From Sphingobium herbicidovorans (GTDB taxonomy: Bacteria > Pseudomonadota > Alphaproteobacteria > Sphingomonadales > Sphingomonadaceae), in contig NZ_CP020538.1 in assembly GCF_002080435.1 (NCBI RefSeq), positions 1 to 64,000 of the forward strand: a DNA stretch of 64,000 nucleotides. Reading direction: 5' to 3'. Position 1 is the first letter of the stretch. Every line of letters begins with the position of its first letter. Made by a program: the position numbers and the translations under genes. The notes beneath the pieces were generated by a model, which had not been told where the DNA came from, searched no databases, and saw only the letters and a program-made list of their open reading frames with translations. This document shows, in pieces, positions 27,196-36,832 of this stretch.

Positions 27196-27708
27196 TCAGG
27201 GCTGCGCCAGCCGACTCTTGATGGCGTCGAGCCGGTCGTTCTGCGAATCGACGATGGCGAGGGCCGCTTTTCGCGCCGTGTCGATCTGATCGACGGTGCC
27301 TTCGGCCTTGCCCTCGGCCAGCGCGTTGCTGCGCTGGACATATAGCGTGTCGAGGCTGGCCAGCGCCGAAACGCTGTCGTTACGCGCCGCCTCCAATGCG
27401 CTGATCGCTAGTTGCGCGGACACCCACGCTTCGCTCGATACGGCGGAACCGGCGGCTGCCCGCGCGGTCCGGTCCGCCGCAGGCCATGCCTTGTCGAACG
27501 CATCGTTACCGGCCTGCGCCTGACGGGCGAGCCGGTCGACCTGCGCCTGCACGGCGGGGTCGGCCTCCACCGCTACCGACGCGGCGGGAACCTCGCCCAC
27601 CGGCGCATTTTCCACCGCCCGCTTGGCGAGTGACGGATAGCCCGTCAGCGTCCCCGCGCAGCCGGAAAGGAAGAGGGCGAAAGTGGGGAGCAGCCGACGC
27701 AGGATCAT
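27196..27708 (-). CDS. Hypothetical lipoprotein
   Basis: A 170-residue protein with a lipoprotein signal peptide (LLPTFALFLSGCAG; lipid Cys near residue 17). The mature part is Ala/Asp-rich and mostly helical, with heptad-like spacing from residue 50 onward, suggesting a coiled coil or helical bundle. I do not recognise a family. It lies 40 bases upstream of nothing on its own strand: eda, its downstream neighbour in coordinates, is upstream in transcription order. It may be co-transcribed with the eda end of the sugar operon or be separate. Confidence 0.75.
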   Translation of the reverse strand: MILRRLLPTFALFLSGCAGTLTGYPSLAKRAVENAPVGEVPAASVAVEADPAVQAQVDRLARQAQAGNDAFDKAWPAADRTARAAAGSAVSSEAWVSAQLAISALEAARNDSVSALASLDTLYVQRSNALAEGKAEGTVDQIDTARKAALAIVDSQNDRLDAIKSRLAQP

Positions 27709-27748
27709 CGCGTTGATCTAGGGCGGGAAAGGACCGCGCGCAATGGCG

Positions 27749-28366
27749 TCAGCGCGGCAACGCCGCCGCCGTCCGAGCCAGCGCCTCGATCTTCGCAGGG
27801 TCGATTGGCCCTTTGGGCACGACCCAGCTGCCGCCGACGCATTTGACGAAGGGTTCGGCCAGCCATTTCGGCGCGCTTTCCGCCGTGATGCCGCCGGTGG
27901 GGCAAAAGCGCGCCATGTGCAGCGGCGCGGCCAGCGCCTTCAACGCGGGCAGGCCACCGGATGTCTCCGCCGGAAAGAATTTGAAATGGGTAAGGCCAAG
28001 GTCCAGCCCCCGCATGATGTCCGCCGCCGTCGCCGTGCCCGGCAGGAAAGGGATGCGCGCCGCAACCGCTGCCTTGCCCAGTGGTTCGGTCAGGCCGGGA
28101 CTGACGATGAAGCGCGCGCCCGCTTCCATCGCGGCGTCGAGCTGCGAAGGGTTCAGCACCGTGCCCGCGCCCACCACCGCGCCGTCCACCTTCGCCATTT
28201 CACGGATCACGTCGAGCGCGGCGGGGGTGCGCAGCGTGACTTCCAGCGCGGGCAGACCCCCCTTCACCAGAGCCTGTGCGAGGGGCAGGGCGTCCTCGAC
28301 CCTGTCGACCACCAGCACCGGAATGACCGGCGCCAGTTCCATGACCTGTTCAACGCTCAAGGACAT
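27749..28366 (-). CDS. eda: KDPG aldolase
   Basis: Eda splits 2-keto-3-deoxy-6-phosphogluconate to pyruvate and glyceraldehyde-3-phosphate, the last step of the Entner-Doudoroff route. The 205-residue barrel has the Schiff-base Lys in THFKFFPAE (near residue 130) and the catalytic Glu in ALEVTLRT. The ATG at 28366 overlaps the glk stop in a TAATG junction, so translation is coupled. It is the last enzyme gene in the zwf-edd-glk-eda order. Confidence 0.96.
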   Translation of the reverse strand: MSLSVEQVMELAPVIPVLVVDRVEDALPLAQALVKGGLPALEVTLRTPAALDVIREMAKVDGAVVGAGTVLNPSQLDAAMEAGARFIVSPGLTEPLGKAAVAARIPFLPGTATAADIMRGLDLGLTHFKFFPAETSGGLPALKALAAPLHMARFCPTGGITAESAPKWLAEPFVKCVGGSWVVPKGPIDPAKIEALARTAAALPR

Positions 28367-29331
28367 TATTTCTTCTCCCGAAAGGCGGCGGCAGCGCCAT
28401 AAAGCCCGATTTCTTCGTGCACGGCGAGACGGATGGGGACGGTCGCCATCAGGCTTTCGAAGCGGCCCTTGGCTTTGAAACGCCGGTGAAAACCGCTGTT
28501 GGGAAGCAATGCGCGCATCCGCTGCGTCAGCCCCCCGGCCAGCACCACGGCATGCGGCCCTTGCGCGAGCGCGAGGTCGCCGACGACCGAACCATAGCAC
28601 ATGCAAAAGCGATCAAACGCCGCGCGCGCGAACGCGTCCGTCCCGTCGATCGCCGCCTGCCACAGCTCCGGGTCCTCCATCAGCATGACGCGGTCATGGC
28701 CGATGGTCGCCATCGCCTTGTAGATATTGTTGAGGCCCGGTCCCGACACGATCCGCTCGGTCGATACGCGCAGGAACTTGTCGCGCAGATAGGCCAGGAT
28801 CTTTTCCTCCAGCGGGTCGAGCGGCGCGAAGTCCAGATGTCCGCCCTCGGTCGCGATCACATGCGGTTCGCCGTCATCGAAGGCAATCATCGCGACGCCA
28901 AGGCCCGTGCCCGGCCCCACCACCGTGACGCCGCCATCCTCGGGAAAGGGCCGGTCCTCGCCGAACAGCAGCGGCAGGTTATCCTGGGGCAGCCGCGCGA
29001 CGGCATGGGCGACCGCCTCGAAATCATTGACCAGCCGCATCTGTGTGAGGCCCAGATCCTCGTCCAGCGTATCTGGCCGGATCGTCCAGCTGCTGTTGGT
29101 CAGCTTGATGACGTCGCGCCCGATCGCGGTGGCAAAGGCGATCGACGCCGCCTTGGGCAGGTCGTCGCCCTCATCCCGGGCGAACGCCGCCCAGCAGGCT
29201 TGCAGGCTGGGGAAGTCCGCAACCTTGTATTTGCGCACCTTGCCCAGCGTAGGCACGTTGCGCGCGCTCAGCTTCGCGCGGGCGAAGCGTGCGTTGGTGC
29301 CGCCAATGTCGGCGGCGATGATGTCGGTCAT
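28366..29331 (-). CDS. glk: Glucokinase
   Basis: Glk phosphorylates glucose with ATP to glucose-6-phosphate. The 321-residue protein is the Glk (PF02685) type, starting ADIGGTNARFA, the phosphate-1 motif. VGPGTGLGVAMI and ATEGGHLDFAPLD carry the sugar-binding residues. In Sphingomonadales and Zymomonas this gene is part of the Entner-Doudoroff operon, as here. It is coupled to eda, and is separated from edd by a REP-like element. Confidence 0.95.
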   Translation of the reverse strand: MTDIIAADIGGTNARFARAKLSARNVPTLGKVRKYKVADFPSLQACWAAFARDEGDDLPKAASIAFATAIGRDVIKLTNSSWTIRPDTLDEDLGLTQMRLVNDFEAVAHAVARLPQDNLPLLFGEDRPFPEDGGVTVVGPGTGLGVAMIAFDDGEPHVIATEGGHLDFAPLDPLEEKILAYLRDKFLRVSTERIVSGPGLNNIYKAMATIGHDRVMLMEDPELWQAAIDGTDAFARAAFDRFCMCYGSVVGDLALAQGPHAVVLAGGLTQRMRALLPNSGFHRRFKAKGRFESLMATVPIRLAVHEEIGLYGAAAAFREKK

Positions 29332-29349
29332 GGGACCTCTCCATTCATG

Positions 29350-29432
29350 GCGTCATCCCGACGAAAGCCGGGATCTCGTGGTGCCGGGCCGTGCCCTCTC
29401 GCCCAGAGACGCCAGCCTTCGCTGGCATGACG
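29350..29432. repeat. REP-like inverted pair between edd and glk
   Basis: Two diverged inverted copies of a unit of the form GTCATNCCNNCGAANGCNGGNNTCTC enclose about 30 bases. Related units are widespread intergenic repeats in Proteobacteria. The pair can fold into a long hairpin inside the zwf-edd-glk-eda transcript. Confidence 0.8.
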
Positions 29433-29441
29433 GGTGGGGGA

Positions 29442-31268
29442 TTAAAGCTCGCTTTCCATCGCCGCCAGCACCGGCGACGCGCCCTGTTCCGCAAGATCGC
29501 TATGGCGCCGGAACAGCGCAAACAGTTCGCGGCCCGTGTCATAGGGCGAGGGCGGCGGGACCGGCATGTCCCGCGCGTCCCATTCCGCCGCATCGACCAG
29601 AGCCTCGACCAGTCCTTCCTGCGCGCAAACACGCACCATGTCGCCGTCGCGCAGCTTCGCGATGGGACCGCCGCCCAATGCCTCGGGCGAAAGATGAATT
29701 GCCGCTGGCACCTTGCCCGAAGCGCCCGACATGCGCCCGTCCGTCAGCAGCGCGACGCGGAATCCGCGATCCTGCAACACGCCCAGCGCCGGGGTCAGCT
29801 TGTGCAGTTCGGGCATGCCGTTGGCGCGCGGTCCCTGGAACCGCATTACCACGACGACGTCGCGTTCCAGCTCGCCCGCCTTGAATGCGCGCAGCACATC
29901 ATCCTGATCGTGAAAGATCGCGGCGGGCGCTTCGACGGTCCAGCGTTCCTTGTCCACCGCGCTCACCTTCATGACGCAGCGGCCCAGATTGCCCGCCAGC
30001 AACCGCATGCCGCCATCGGGGCTGAAGGGATTGGACACCGGCCGCAGGATCGTCTCGTCGCGCGAGGCGGGGACATCACGCCATTGCAGCGCCTCATCCT
30101 CCAGCACCGGCTCCTTGCCGTAATCGGTCAGCCCTTCCCGCGCGACCGTCAGTATGTCCCTGTGCAGCAGGCCATTGTCCAGCAATTCCCGGATCACGAC
30201 CGACATGCCGCCCGCCGCGTGAAAATGGTTCACGTCGCCCGCGCCATTGGGATAGACCCGCGCCAGCAGCGGCACGACATCGGAAATCTCGGCAAAGTCG
30301 GTCCAGTCCACATGGATGCCCGCCGCCCGCGCAATGGCCGGAACATGGATCGCATGGTTGGTCGATCCGCCCGTCGCCATCAGGCCGATGATCGCGTTGA
30401 CGATCGCCTTTTCGTCAATGCAATGGCCCAGCGGCCTGTAATCGTCGCCGTCCCAGCCGATGGCCGCCAGCCGATGCACCGCCGCCCGCGTCAGTTCGCT
30501 GCGCAGCTTCGTGCCCGGATTGACGAAGGACGCGCAGGGCATGTGCAGGCCCATCACTTCCATCATCATCTGGTTGCTGTTGGCCGTGCCGTAGAATGTG
30601 CAGGTGCCCGCGCCATGATAGCTGGCGCTTTCCGATTCCAGCAGCTCCTCCTTGCCGACCTTCCCCTCGGCATAAAGCTGCCTGATCCGCACCTTTTCCT
30701 TGTTGGGGAGGCCCGACGGCATCGGTCCGGCGGGGATCAGGATGGTGGGCAGATGCCCGAAGCGCAGCGCGCCGATCAACAGGCCCGGCACAATCTTGTC
30801 GCATATGCCCAGCAGCGCCGCGCCCTCGAACATCGCGTGGCTCAGCGCCACGGCGGTCGACAGCGCGATCGTGTCGCGGGAAAATAGCGACAGGTCCATG
30901 CCCGCCTGGCCCTGCGTCACGCCGTCGCACATGGCGGGCACGCCGCCCGCGACCTGCGCCGTCGCGCCCACTTCGCGCGCGGCAATCTTGATCGCTTCGG
31001 GATAGCGGCCATAGGGCTGATGCGCCGACAGCATGTCGTTATAGGCGGTGACGATGCCGATGTTCATCGCGCTGCCGGTGCGGATGGCTGGCTTGTCCTC
31101 GCCGCTCGCGGCAAAGGCGTGGGCCAGGTTCCCGCAACTCAACTGCGTGCGATTTGTGCCCGCATCGCGCCCGCGCTCGATCAGGTCGAGATATTGGCGG
31201 CGGCGCGGGGCGCTACGCTTCACAATGCGCTCGGTGACCTTGGCGATCACCGGATGAAGATCAGTCAT
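29442..31268 (-). CDS. edd: 6-phosphogluconate dehydratase
   Basis: Edd removes water from 6-phosphogluconate to give KDPG, using a [4Fe-4S] cluster. The 608-residue protein has IlvD/Edd signatures [20 protein letters not shown] and [13 protein letters not shown], with the cluster cysteines in CDG, CDK and GTC. The ATG at 31268 overlaps the zwf stop and has GGAG upstream. A TTG eight codons earlier is possible. Second gene of the Entner-Doudoroff operon. Confidence 0.97.
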   Translation of the reverse strand: MTDLHPVIAKVTERIVKRSAPRRRQYLDLIERGRDAGTNRTQLSCGNLAHAFAASGEDKPAIRTGSAMNIGIVTAYNDMLSAHQPYGRYPEAIKIAAREVGATAQVAGGVPAMCDGVTQGQAGMDLSLFSRDTIALSTAVALSHAMFEGAALLGICDKIVPGLLIGALRFGHLPTILIPAGPMPSGLPNKEKVRIRQLYAEGKVGKEELLESESASYHGAGTCTFYGTANSNQMMMEVMGLHMPCASFVNPGTKLRSELTRAAVHRLAAIGWDGDDYRPLGHCIDEKAIVNAIIGLMATGGSTNHAIHVPAIARAAGIHVDWTDFAEISDVVPLLARVYPNGAGDVNHFHAAGGMSVVIRELLDNGLLHRDILTVAREGLTDYGKEPVLEDEALQWRDVPASRDETILRPVSNPFSPDGGMRLLAGNLGRCVMKVSAVDKERWTVEAPAAIFHDQDDVLRAFKAGELERDVVVVMRFQGPRANGMPELHKLTPALGVLQDRGFRVALLTDGRMSGASGKVPAAIHLSPEALGGGPIAKLRDGDMVRVCAQEGLVEALVDAAEWDARDMPVPPPSPYDTGRELFALFRRHSDLAEQGASPVLAAMESEL

Positions 31269-32724
31269 GCCAGCTCGCTCCGTCTCGTTCAATCAAGGCA
31301 ATGGCTGAGGACGGTCCCCAGTTCCCCGCCGCATAGGGTGAAGGCTTTATTCCCGCCTCTTTCCACCCATCGATGATCGAATCGATCCACGTCCACTGCG
31401 CCTCAACCTCGTCGCGGCGCACGAACAGCGTCTGGTCGCCCGCGAGCAGGTCCAGGATCAGCCTTTCATAGGCGATGCGGCGGCGCTGCCCGGCAAATGC
31501 GGCGGTCAGCGACACGTCCAGGGTCACTTCCTCCAGCCGCACGTCGCGTTCCAGCCCCGGCCTCTTGCTCATGATCAGCAGCTGGATGAATTCTTCCGGC
31601 TGCAACCGGATGATGAGGGTGTTGGGCTCCAGCCCCGACCCATGGCCGTCGCGACCGAATATCGAATGCCGCACGGGCTTGAACTGAATCTGGATTTCCG
31701 ACTGGCGCGCGGGCATCCGCTTGCCGGTCCGCAGGTAGAAGGGCACGCCTTGCCAGCGCCAATTGTCGATATGGGCCTTCAGCGCGACGAAGGTTTCCGT
31801 ATCCGAAGGCTTGCCCAGTTCGTCGGCATAGCCGGTGACGATCTCCCCGCCGACCGCGCCCGGCGTATATTGGCCGCGAACGCTGTTGGCCTTGACCGTC
31901 TCGGCCGTCAACGGTCGAAGCGAGCGCAGTGCTTTCACCTTTTCATCGCGCACGGCGGTCGGATCCATGCGGGCGGGCGGTTCCATCGCGATGATCGACA
32001 AGATCTGCAACACATGGTTCTGCACCATGTCGCGCAGCGCGCCCACGCCGTCATAATAGGAAACGCGCCCTTCCAGGCCGACCGTCTCGCCCACGGTGAT
32101 CTGGACATGGTCGATCGCGGTCGCGTTCCAAAGCGGCTCGAACATCACATTGCCGAACCGCAGGGCGAGCAGGTTTTGCACCGTTTCCTTGCCCAGATAG
32201 TGATCGACACGGAATATCTGGCTTTCGTCGAACAGCGCGCCGATGCCGTTGTTCACCTCCTTGGAAGAGGCAAGATCCTTGCCGATCGGCTTTTCCATGG
32301 CGATGCGCGTCGTTGGCGTGATCAACCCCGCCTCGGCCAGACCCTGCGCCGTGGGCGCGAACAGGGAAGGGGGTGTCGACAGATAGACCGACAGGCCTCT
32401 TTCCGCGCGGCCATCCAGCCGCTTGGCCAATTTCCTGAACTGCGCCGCATTGCCCGCTTCCACGGGCTGGTAAAAGATAATCGCCCTCAACCGCGTGGCG
32501 ACGTCCGCGTCATAACGGTCGGCGCCGAGGAACTTCTGCAAAGCCTTGTCGATGTCGGCGCGAAAGGCTTCGTCGTCCATCTCGGTACGGCCCGATGCGA
32601 CGATCATGAAGTCTTCAGGCAGCAGGCCGTCGGCCAGTAGATTGTAGAGCGAGGGGAAAATCATGCGATGCGCCAGATCGCCGGTCGCACCGAATAGCAG
32701 GAATGTGGCAGACGGATCGGTCAA
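31261..32724 (-). CDS. zwf: Glucose-6-phosphate 1-dehydrogenase
   Basis: Zwf oxidises glucose-6-phosphate to 6-phosphogluconolactone, producing NAD(P)H. The 487-residue enzyme has the cofactor motif [11 protein letters not shown] near residues 10-20, the EKPIGKDL segment, and the active-site motif RVDHYLGKE. It is the first gene of zwf-edd-glk-eda. The promoter should lie in the 196 bases between its start and tRNA-Leu, which is transcribed away from it. Confidence 0.97.
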   Translation of the reverse strand: MTDPSATFLLFGATGDLAHRMIFPSLYNLLADGLLPEDFMIVASGRTEMDDEAFRADIDKALQKFLGADRYDADVATRLRAIIFYQPVEAGNAAQFRKLAKRLDGRAERGLSVYLSTPPSLFAPTAQGLAEAGLITPTTRIAMEKPIGKDLASSKEVNNGIGALFDESQIFRVDHYLGKETVQNLLALRFGNVMFEPLWNATAIDHVQITVGETVGLEGRVSYYDGVGALRDMVQNHVLQILSIIAMEPPARMDPTAVRDEKVKALRSLRPLTAETVKANSVRGQYTPGAVGGEIVTGYADELGKPSDTETFVALKAHIDNWRWQGVPFYLRTGKRMPARQSEIQIQFKPVRHSIFGRDGHGSGLEPNTLIIRLQPEEFIQLLIMSKRPGLERDVRLEEVTLDVSLTAAFAGQRRRIAYERLILDLLAGDQTLFVRRDEVEAQWTWIDSIIDGWKEAGIKPSPYAAGNWGPSSAIALIERDGASWHD

Positions 32725-32920
32725 AGGATGCCCTTTTCCGTTTTGAGGATAGGTCAGGTCTGCACGAAACGGTCCTATAGCGGGTGAGTTTCGTTACGCA
32801 AGCACGCTATCCGCGCTGGCGGCCCGCCGCAACCGCCTGAAAATAATCTGGGGCGGCCTCGCTGATTTTTGTCTGGACGCTGGCGGCTGATTTTGCCATT
32901 TGGCGCCAGCAACCATGCAC

Positions 32921-33005
32921 GCGGGCGTGGTGAAACTGGTAGACGCGCCGGACTCAAAATCCGGTTCCGAAAGGAGTGTCGGTTCGATTCCGACCGCCCG
33001 CACCA
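32921..33005 (+). tRNA. tRNA-Leu (CAA)
   Basis: The 85-base cloverleaf has acceptor stem GCGGGCG / CGCCCGC, a D-arm TGGTGAAACTGGTAGAC, an anticodon loop CTCAAAA with anticodon CAA, a class II variable arm and a T-arm GTTCGATTC. The 3' CCA is encoded. The long variable arm agrees with leucine. Confidence 0.95.
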
Positions 33006-33032
33006 TATCCCTTTGATCGATTGATGTAAAAA

Positions 33033-33085
33033 TGGCCCGGCAGCATGACGCCACCGGGCCAGGTGAGCTTTTACAAAGTAAAAGC
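33033..33085 (+). terminator. Double hairpin downstream of tRNA-Leu
   Basis: An 8-bp stem TGGCCCGG / CCGGGCCA at 33033-33061 is followed by a perfect second hairpin GCTTTTAC-AAA-GTAAAAGC at 33067-33085. The T run is internal to the second hairpin, so the class of terminator is uncertain. Confidence 0.6.
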
Positions 33086-33148
33086 CTCGGGTCGCGGTAC
33101 GTCTCCTAACGCGCAATCATGACAATTCTAGTTAATGATCGCCCTTTC

Positions 33149-33180
33149 ATCCATTTTGGATCAGATAGTCCGAAATGGAT
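33149..33180. repeat. 12-bp inverted repeat near tRNA-Leu
   Basis: ATCCATTTTGGA and TCCGAAATGGAT form a 12-bp stem (one G-T pair) around an eight-base loop. It lies beyond the 3' end of the minus-strand aminotransferase gene but lacks a T tract on that strand. Confidence 0.5.
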
Positions 33181-33196
33181 GGGTTCGCGCGGGGCG

Positions 33197-34336
33197 CTAT
33201 TTCTTCGCGGGTTGTGCCTTGAACCAGGGGATCAGCCGCCTGATCGCTTCCTCGACGCGGTCTGTCGATACGGCAAAGCTGATGCGGATGTGCCGCCGCC
33301 CATCGACCGGGTCGAAATCGATCCCCGGAGCGGTCGCCACCCCCGTCTCCTCCAGCAGCTTCTGGCAGAAGGACAGGCTGTCATCCGTCAAATGCCCGAC
33401 ATCGGCATAGATGTAGAAGGCCCCGTCGGGCGGCGCGATTTCCTTGAGGCCGAGCGCTGGCAGCGCCGCCAGCAGCAGCTCGCGGTTGCGCCGATAGGTG
33501 GCGACATGCCCGTCCAGCTCATCGACGCAGTCGAACGCCTTTAACCCAGCATGTTGAGCGAGGGACGGGGGCGTCAGGAACAAATTTCCCATCCGCGCCC
33601 GCGCCGCGTCGATCAGCGCCGGGGGAAACAGCACCCATCCCAACCGCCAGCCCGCCATGGAGAAATATTTGGAAAAGCTGTTCACGACCACGGCATCGGG
33701 CGCGAACTCCAGCATGGAATGGGCCGGTTCGCCATAGGACAGGCCATGATAGATCTCGTCCGACACGATCCTTATGCCGCGCCGGGCGCAGACTTGCGCG
33801 ATTCGCGCCAGTTCGTCCGCTGGTATGATCGTTCCTGTAGGATTGGCCGGGCTTGCGATTATGACGCCGTCTGGAGCTGGTTCCATCGCCTCCAGCGCCG
33901 CCGCGCTGATCTGGTAGCGTTCGGCTGGCCCGCAATCGACCTCCACCGGCTCGAGATACAGGGCCTTCAGCGTATTGCGATACGCCACATAGCCCGGCCG
34001 CGCCGTCGCCACCCGCGCGCCCGGCGCGAACAGGCAACTGAGCGCCAGAACCAGCCCTGGCGACGCGCCGCAGGTCAGCAATATCTGTTCGGGCTTCACC
34101 GCCACGCCATGGCGATCGGCATAGAGCCGCGCGATCCGTTCTTTCAGCGCAGGGCTTTCCCAATAGCCCATCGGGTCGCTGTCCAATATCCGATGCGCCT
34201 CGGCGATGGCGGCGCTCGGCGCGCCGGTCGAAGGCTGCCCGAATTCCATGTGCAGGATGGATCGCCCCTGCGCCTCCAGCCGGTGCGCTTCAACGCCGAT
34301 GGCGATGGCGTGGAAAGGATCGATCTGGGCAATCAT
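33197..34336 (-). CDS. PLP-dependent class I/II aminotransferase
   Basis: A 379-residue fold-type I aminotransferase. The PLP-binding Lys lies in NSFSKYFSMAGWRLG near residue 230; the PANPTG motif and SDEIYHGL strand are typical. The C-terminal GRRHIRISFA carries the carboxylate-binding Arg. The aspartate/aromatic-type specificity cannot be resolved from sequence alone. It stands alone, divergent from a small membrane-protein gene. Confidence 0.9.
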   Translation of the reverse strand: MIAQIDPFHAIAIGVEAHRLEAQGRSILHMEFGQPSTGAPSAAIAEAHRILDSDPMGYWESPALKERIARLYADRHGVAVKPEQILLTCGASPGLVLALSCLFAPGARVATARPGYVAYRNTLKALYLEPVEVDCGPAERYQISAAALEAMEPAPDGVIIASPANPTGTIIPADELARIAQVCARRGIRIVSDEIYHGLSYGEPAHSMLEFAPDAVVVNSFSKYFSMAGWRLGWVLFPPALIDAARARMGNLFLTPPSLAQHAGLKAFDCVDELDGHVATYRRNRELLLAALPALGLKEIAPPDGAFYIYADVGHLTDDSLSFCQKLLEETGVATAPGIDFDPVDGRRHIRISFAVSTDRVEEAIRRLIPWFKAQPAKK

Positions 34337-34380
34337 GCCGCGCCTATTACCCGCCCTGCAACCTTGTCACAATCGCGGCG

Positions 34381-34656
34381 TTGAGCATCCCTGTGAACGA
34401 AACCATCCTCGACGCCCTCCAATATTATGGCGCCGGAGCCGCGACGGTCGCCGCTCTCATCGTCTCCCTCAATCTCGGCCGCCGCATCACGGGCTGGGCG
34501 TTCGTCCTGTTCGTCACCTCGTCGCTGGCGCTGATAGGCTGGGGCTTCTTTCAGGAGGACAGCGAAGGCATCGGCTATCAAAATATCGCGCTGCTGTTCA
34601 TCAACATGGTCGGCGTCTGGCGCTACCTCATCTCCAAGCACAAGCCGCGCGACTGA
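34381..34656 (+). CDS. Small three-helix membrane protein
   Basis: A 91-residue protein with three hydrophobic stretches (about residues 17-33, 39-56 and 65-83), ending in a basic SKHKP tail. I do not recognise it. The start is uncertain: a TTG at 34381 or a GTG at 34393, neither with a strong Shine-Dalgarno. It converges on pgl with six bases between the stops. Confidence 0.6.
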   Translation: MSIPVNETILDALQYYGAGAATVAALIVSLNLGRRITGWAFVLFVTSSLALIGWGFFQEDSEGIGYQNIALLFINMVGVWRYLISKHKPRD

Positions 34657-34662
34657 CGCGCC

Positions 34663-35352
34663 TCACTCGGAAATCCACACCTCCACCGACACCTGATGCT
34701 GGCACAGCGCCACACGGATCGGCAGCTCCTTGACCGGCCCGCCAGCCAGCGCGCGATCATACACCGCCTTCTTCGCCGCCCCGCCGATTTGCAGGAAGAT
34801 ATGCCGGCTCTTCAATATCGCATGCGCGCTCAGCGACATGCGCTGGTGCGGCGCGGCGGGCGGCGTCACCGTCAGCGTCAGCGCGCTGGTGGAAAGCCCT
34901 TCCGCCAACTCCTTAGCCTGCGGAAATAGCGACGCGGTATGACCATCTTCCCCCATGCCCAGCAAGACGATGTCGAGCGGCCATGGGAGCGCCGCAAAAC
35001 CCGCCTCACACGCCGCCTGCCCCGCATAAGCATCGGCAGCCCCATTCTTCATCGGCACGAACCGCGCCCTTGCAGCCTCGCCGCGCAGCAACGTCTCGCG
35101 CACCAACCGCTCATTGCTGTCCGCATGATCCGGAGCCACCCAGCGCTCATCGACCAGCGTGACGACCACCTTCTCCCAATCCAGCGCCGCGTCCGACAGC
35201 GCCTCCAGCACGGGCCGGGGCGACCGCCCGCCGGACAGGGCGATGGTCGCCACGCCTCGCGCGGCGATGGCGTCGCCCAGAACCACGGTGATCCGCCGCG
35301 CCATGTCCGCCGCCGCCAGCGCGCCGTCGATGAAAAGATGTTCAGTAGGCAT
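34663..35352 (-). CDS. pgl: 6-phosphogluconolactonase (DevB type)
   Basis: Pgl hydrolyses 6-phosphogluconolactone to 6-phosphogluconate, bridging Zwf and Edd. The 229-residue protein belongs to the DevB/glucosamine-6-phosphate isomerase fold: IALSGGRSPRPVLEAL, TLVDERWVAPDHADSNE and LLGMGEDGHTASLFP are the three signatures. The ATG at 35352 has GAAGAG upstream; a TTG three codons earlier is possible. It is the third gene of galE-ybaK-pgl and lies about 2 kb from the rest of the pathway. Confidence 0.94.
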   Translation of the reverse strand: MPTEHLFIDGALAAADMARRITVVLGDAIAARGVATIALSGGRSPRPVLEALSDAALDWEKVVVTLVDERWVAPDHADSNERLVRETLLRGEAARARFVPMKNGAADAYAGQAACEAGFAALPWPLDIVLLGMGEDGHTASLFPQAKELAEGLSTSALTLTVTPPAAPHQRMSLSAHAILKSRHIFLQIGGAAKKAVYDRALAGGPVKELPIRVALCQHQVSVEVWISE

Positions 35353-35357
35353 GTCGC

Positions 35358-35831
35358 TCAATTCTCTTCAACTAGGGTGCAGATATCGACCCACCGCGCC
35401 CCGGTCAGTTCCGCCAGCCGCGCAGGCGTCATCTCCACCGAAGCCGTCCGCGATCCGGCGGCCGGAAAAACAGTCTCGAAATCCCGCAAGGATATATCGC
35501 AATAGACGGGCAGGGGGGAGGCAAGCCCGAACGGGCATACGCCGCCCACCGGATGGCCGGTCAGACCCTCGACCTCCTCCAGTCCCAGCATGCGCGGCTT
35601 TGCCCCCAGCGCGGCCTTCGCCTTGCCATTATGAAGCCGCGCGTCACCTCGCGCGACGACCAGCGCCGCTTCGTCCCCCACCCGCAGCGACAATGTCTTG
35701 GCGATTCGCGCCGGAACGACGCCCAAGGCCTCCGCCGCTTCGTTGACCGTGGCGGTACTCACTCCCTGGTCGATGATGGCGACATCGGGCGCATGCGTGG
35801 AAAAGAAGGCGCGAACCGACTCCTCGCTCAT
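35358..35831 (-). CDS. YbaK/EbsC-family aminoacyl-tRNA deacylase
   Basis: A 157-residue YbaK-domain protein. Stand-alone members clear mischarged tRNA such as Cys-tRNA-Pro or Ser/Ala species. The conserved Lys in ARIAKTLSL and the GHPVGGVCPFG loop are present. The ATG at 35831 overlaps the galE stop by four bases, and its stop is five bases before the pgl ATG. Which mischarged tRNA it edits is unknown. Confidence 0.88.
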   Translation of the reverse strand: MSEESVRAFFSTHAPDVAIIDQGVSTATVNEAAEALGVVPARIAKTLSLRVGDEAALVVARGDARLHNGKAKAALGAKPRMLGLEEVEGLTGHPVGGVCPFGLASPLPVYCDISLRDFETVFPAAGSRTASVEMTPARLAELTGARWVDICTLVEEN

Positions 35832-36832
35832 TCGGGGCGAATCTCGGTCAGCTTGCGCTCCCACGCCAGGGCATGTGTCACGATCTGGTCGAGATCGGCA
35901 TATTGCGGCTTCCACGGAAATTCGGCCATGATCGCGCGATTGTCGGAAATCAGCGCATCCGGATCGCCCGCGCGCCGCCCCTCCATCCGCCGGTCGATCT
36001 TCAGGTTCGTCACCCGATCCACCGCATCCAGCACCTCCAGCACGGAAAAACCGCGCCCATAGCCGCAGTTGAGCAGATAATTCTGCTCGGGCTTCGCCAT
36101 CAACGCCTCCAGCGCCAGCACATGCGCCGCCGCCAGATCGGTGACATGGATATAGTCGCGTACCCCGGTGCCATCGGGCGTGTCGAAGTCGGTCCCGAAC
36201 ACCGAAACCGCCTCACGCTTGCCCAGCGCCGCTTCTACCGCAACCTTGATCAAATGCGTCGCGCCCGCCGTCGATTGGCCCGTCCGTCCCGCCGGATCGG
36301 CCCCGGCCACGTTGAAATAACGCAGCGCGCAGAAATTCATCGCATGCGCCGCGCTGACGTCGCGCAGCATATATTCGGTCATCAGCTTCGACATGCCATA
36401 GGGATTGATGGGCCGCTGCGGCGTCGTTTCCTTGACCGGGCTTTCCTCCGGGATGCCGTATGTCGCCGCTGTCGAGGAAAAGATGAAATGCGGCACGCCT
36501 TGCCGAACGACGCTTTCGATCAGGTCGCGCGTCTTGGCGCTGTTGTTATGATAATATTTCAGCGGATTTTCGACCGATTCCGGCACCACGACCGATCCGG
36601 CGAAGTGCATCACCGCCTTCACGTCATGGTCACGCAGCGCCTTCTGCACCAGCGGCTGGTCGGAAATATCGCCCTGCACAAAAGCCACATCATCGGGGAT
36701 CGCCCAGCGGAAACCCGTCACCAGATTGTCGATCACCACGACGCCATAACCCGCGTCGCGCAAAGCTAGCACCGCATGGCTGCCAATATAACCGGCGCCG
36801 CCTGTCACCAGAACCGTGGGCTTTTCGCTCAT
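35828..36832 (-). CDS. galE: UDP-glucose 4-epimerase
   Basis: GalE interconverts UDP-glucose and UDP-galactose for galactose use and surface polysaccharide synthesis. The 334-residue extended SDR starts with the NAD motif VTGGAGYIGSHA, has the catalytic Ser in FSSTAATYG and the Tyr-Lys pair in YGMSKLM, and the C-terminal GRRAGDPD motif. It heads galE-ybaK-pgl. A short hairpin CCCGA-AAATG-TCGGG lies just upstream of the start. Confidence 0.96.
   Translation of the reverse strand: MSEKPTVLVTGGAGYIGSHAVLALRDAGYGVVVIDNLVTGFRWAIPDDVAFVQGDISDQPLVQKALRDHDVKAVMHFAGSVVVPESVENPLKYYHNNSAKTRDLIESVVRQGVPHFIFSSTAATYGIPEESPVKETTPQRPINPYGMSKLMTEYMLRDVSAAHAMNFCALRYFNVAGADPAGRTGQSTAGATHLIKVAVEAALGKREAVSVFGTDFDTPDGTGVRDYIHVTDLAAAHVLALEALMAKPEQNYLLNCGYGRGFSVLEVLDAVDRVTNLKIDRRMEGRRAGDPDALISDNRAIMAEFPWKPQYADLDQIVTHALAWERKLTEIRPE

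Noticed and set aside
29391..30887. 498-codon plus-strand frame
   Set aside because: Antisense to edd; low-complexity Arg/His-rich shadow.
32775..33116. Minus-strand frame across tRNA-Leu
   Set aside because: It is a translation of the tRNA and flanks (a well-known artefact pattern), not a protein.
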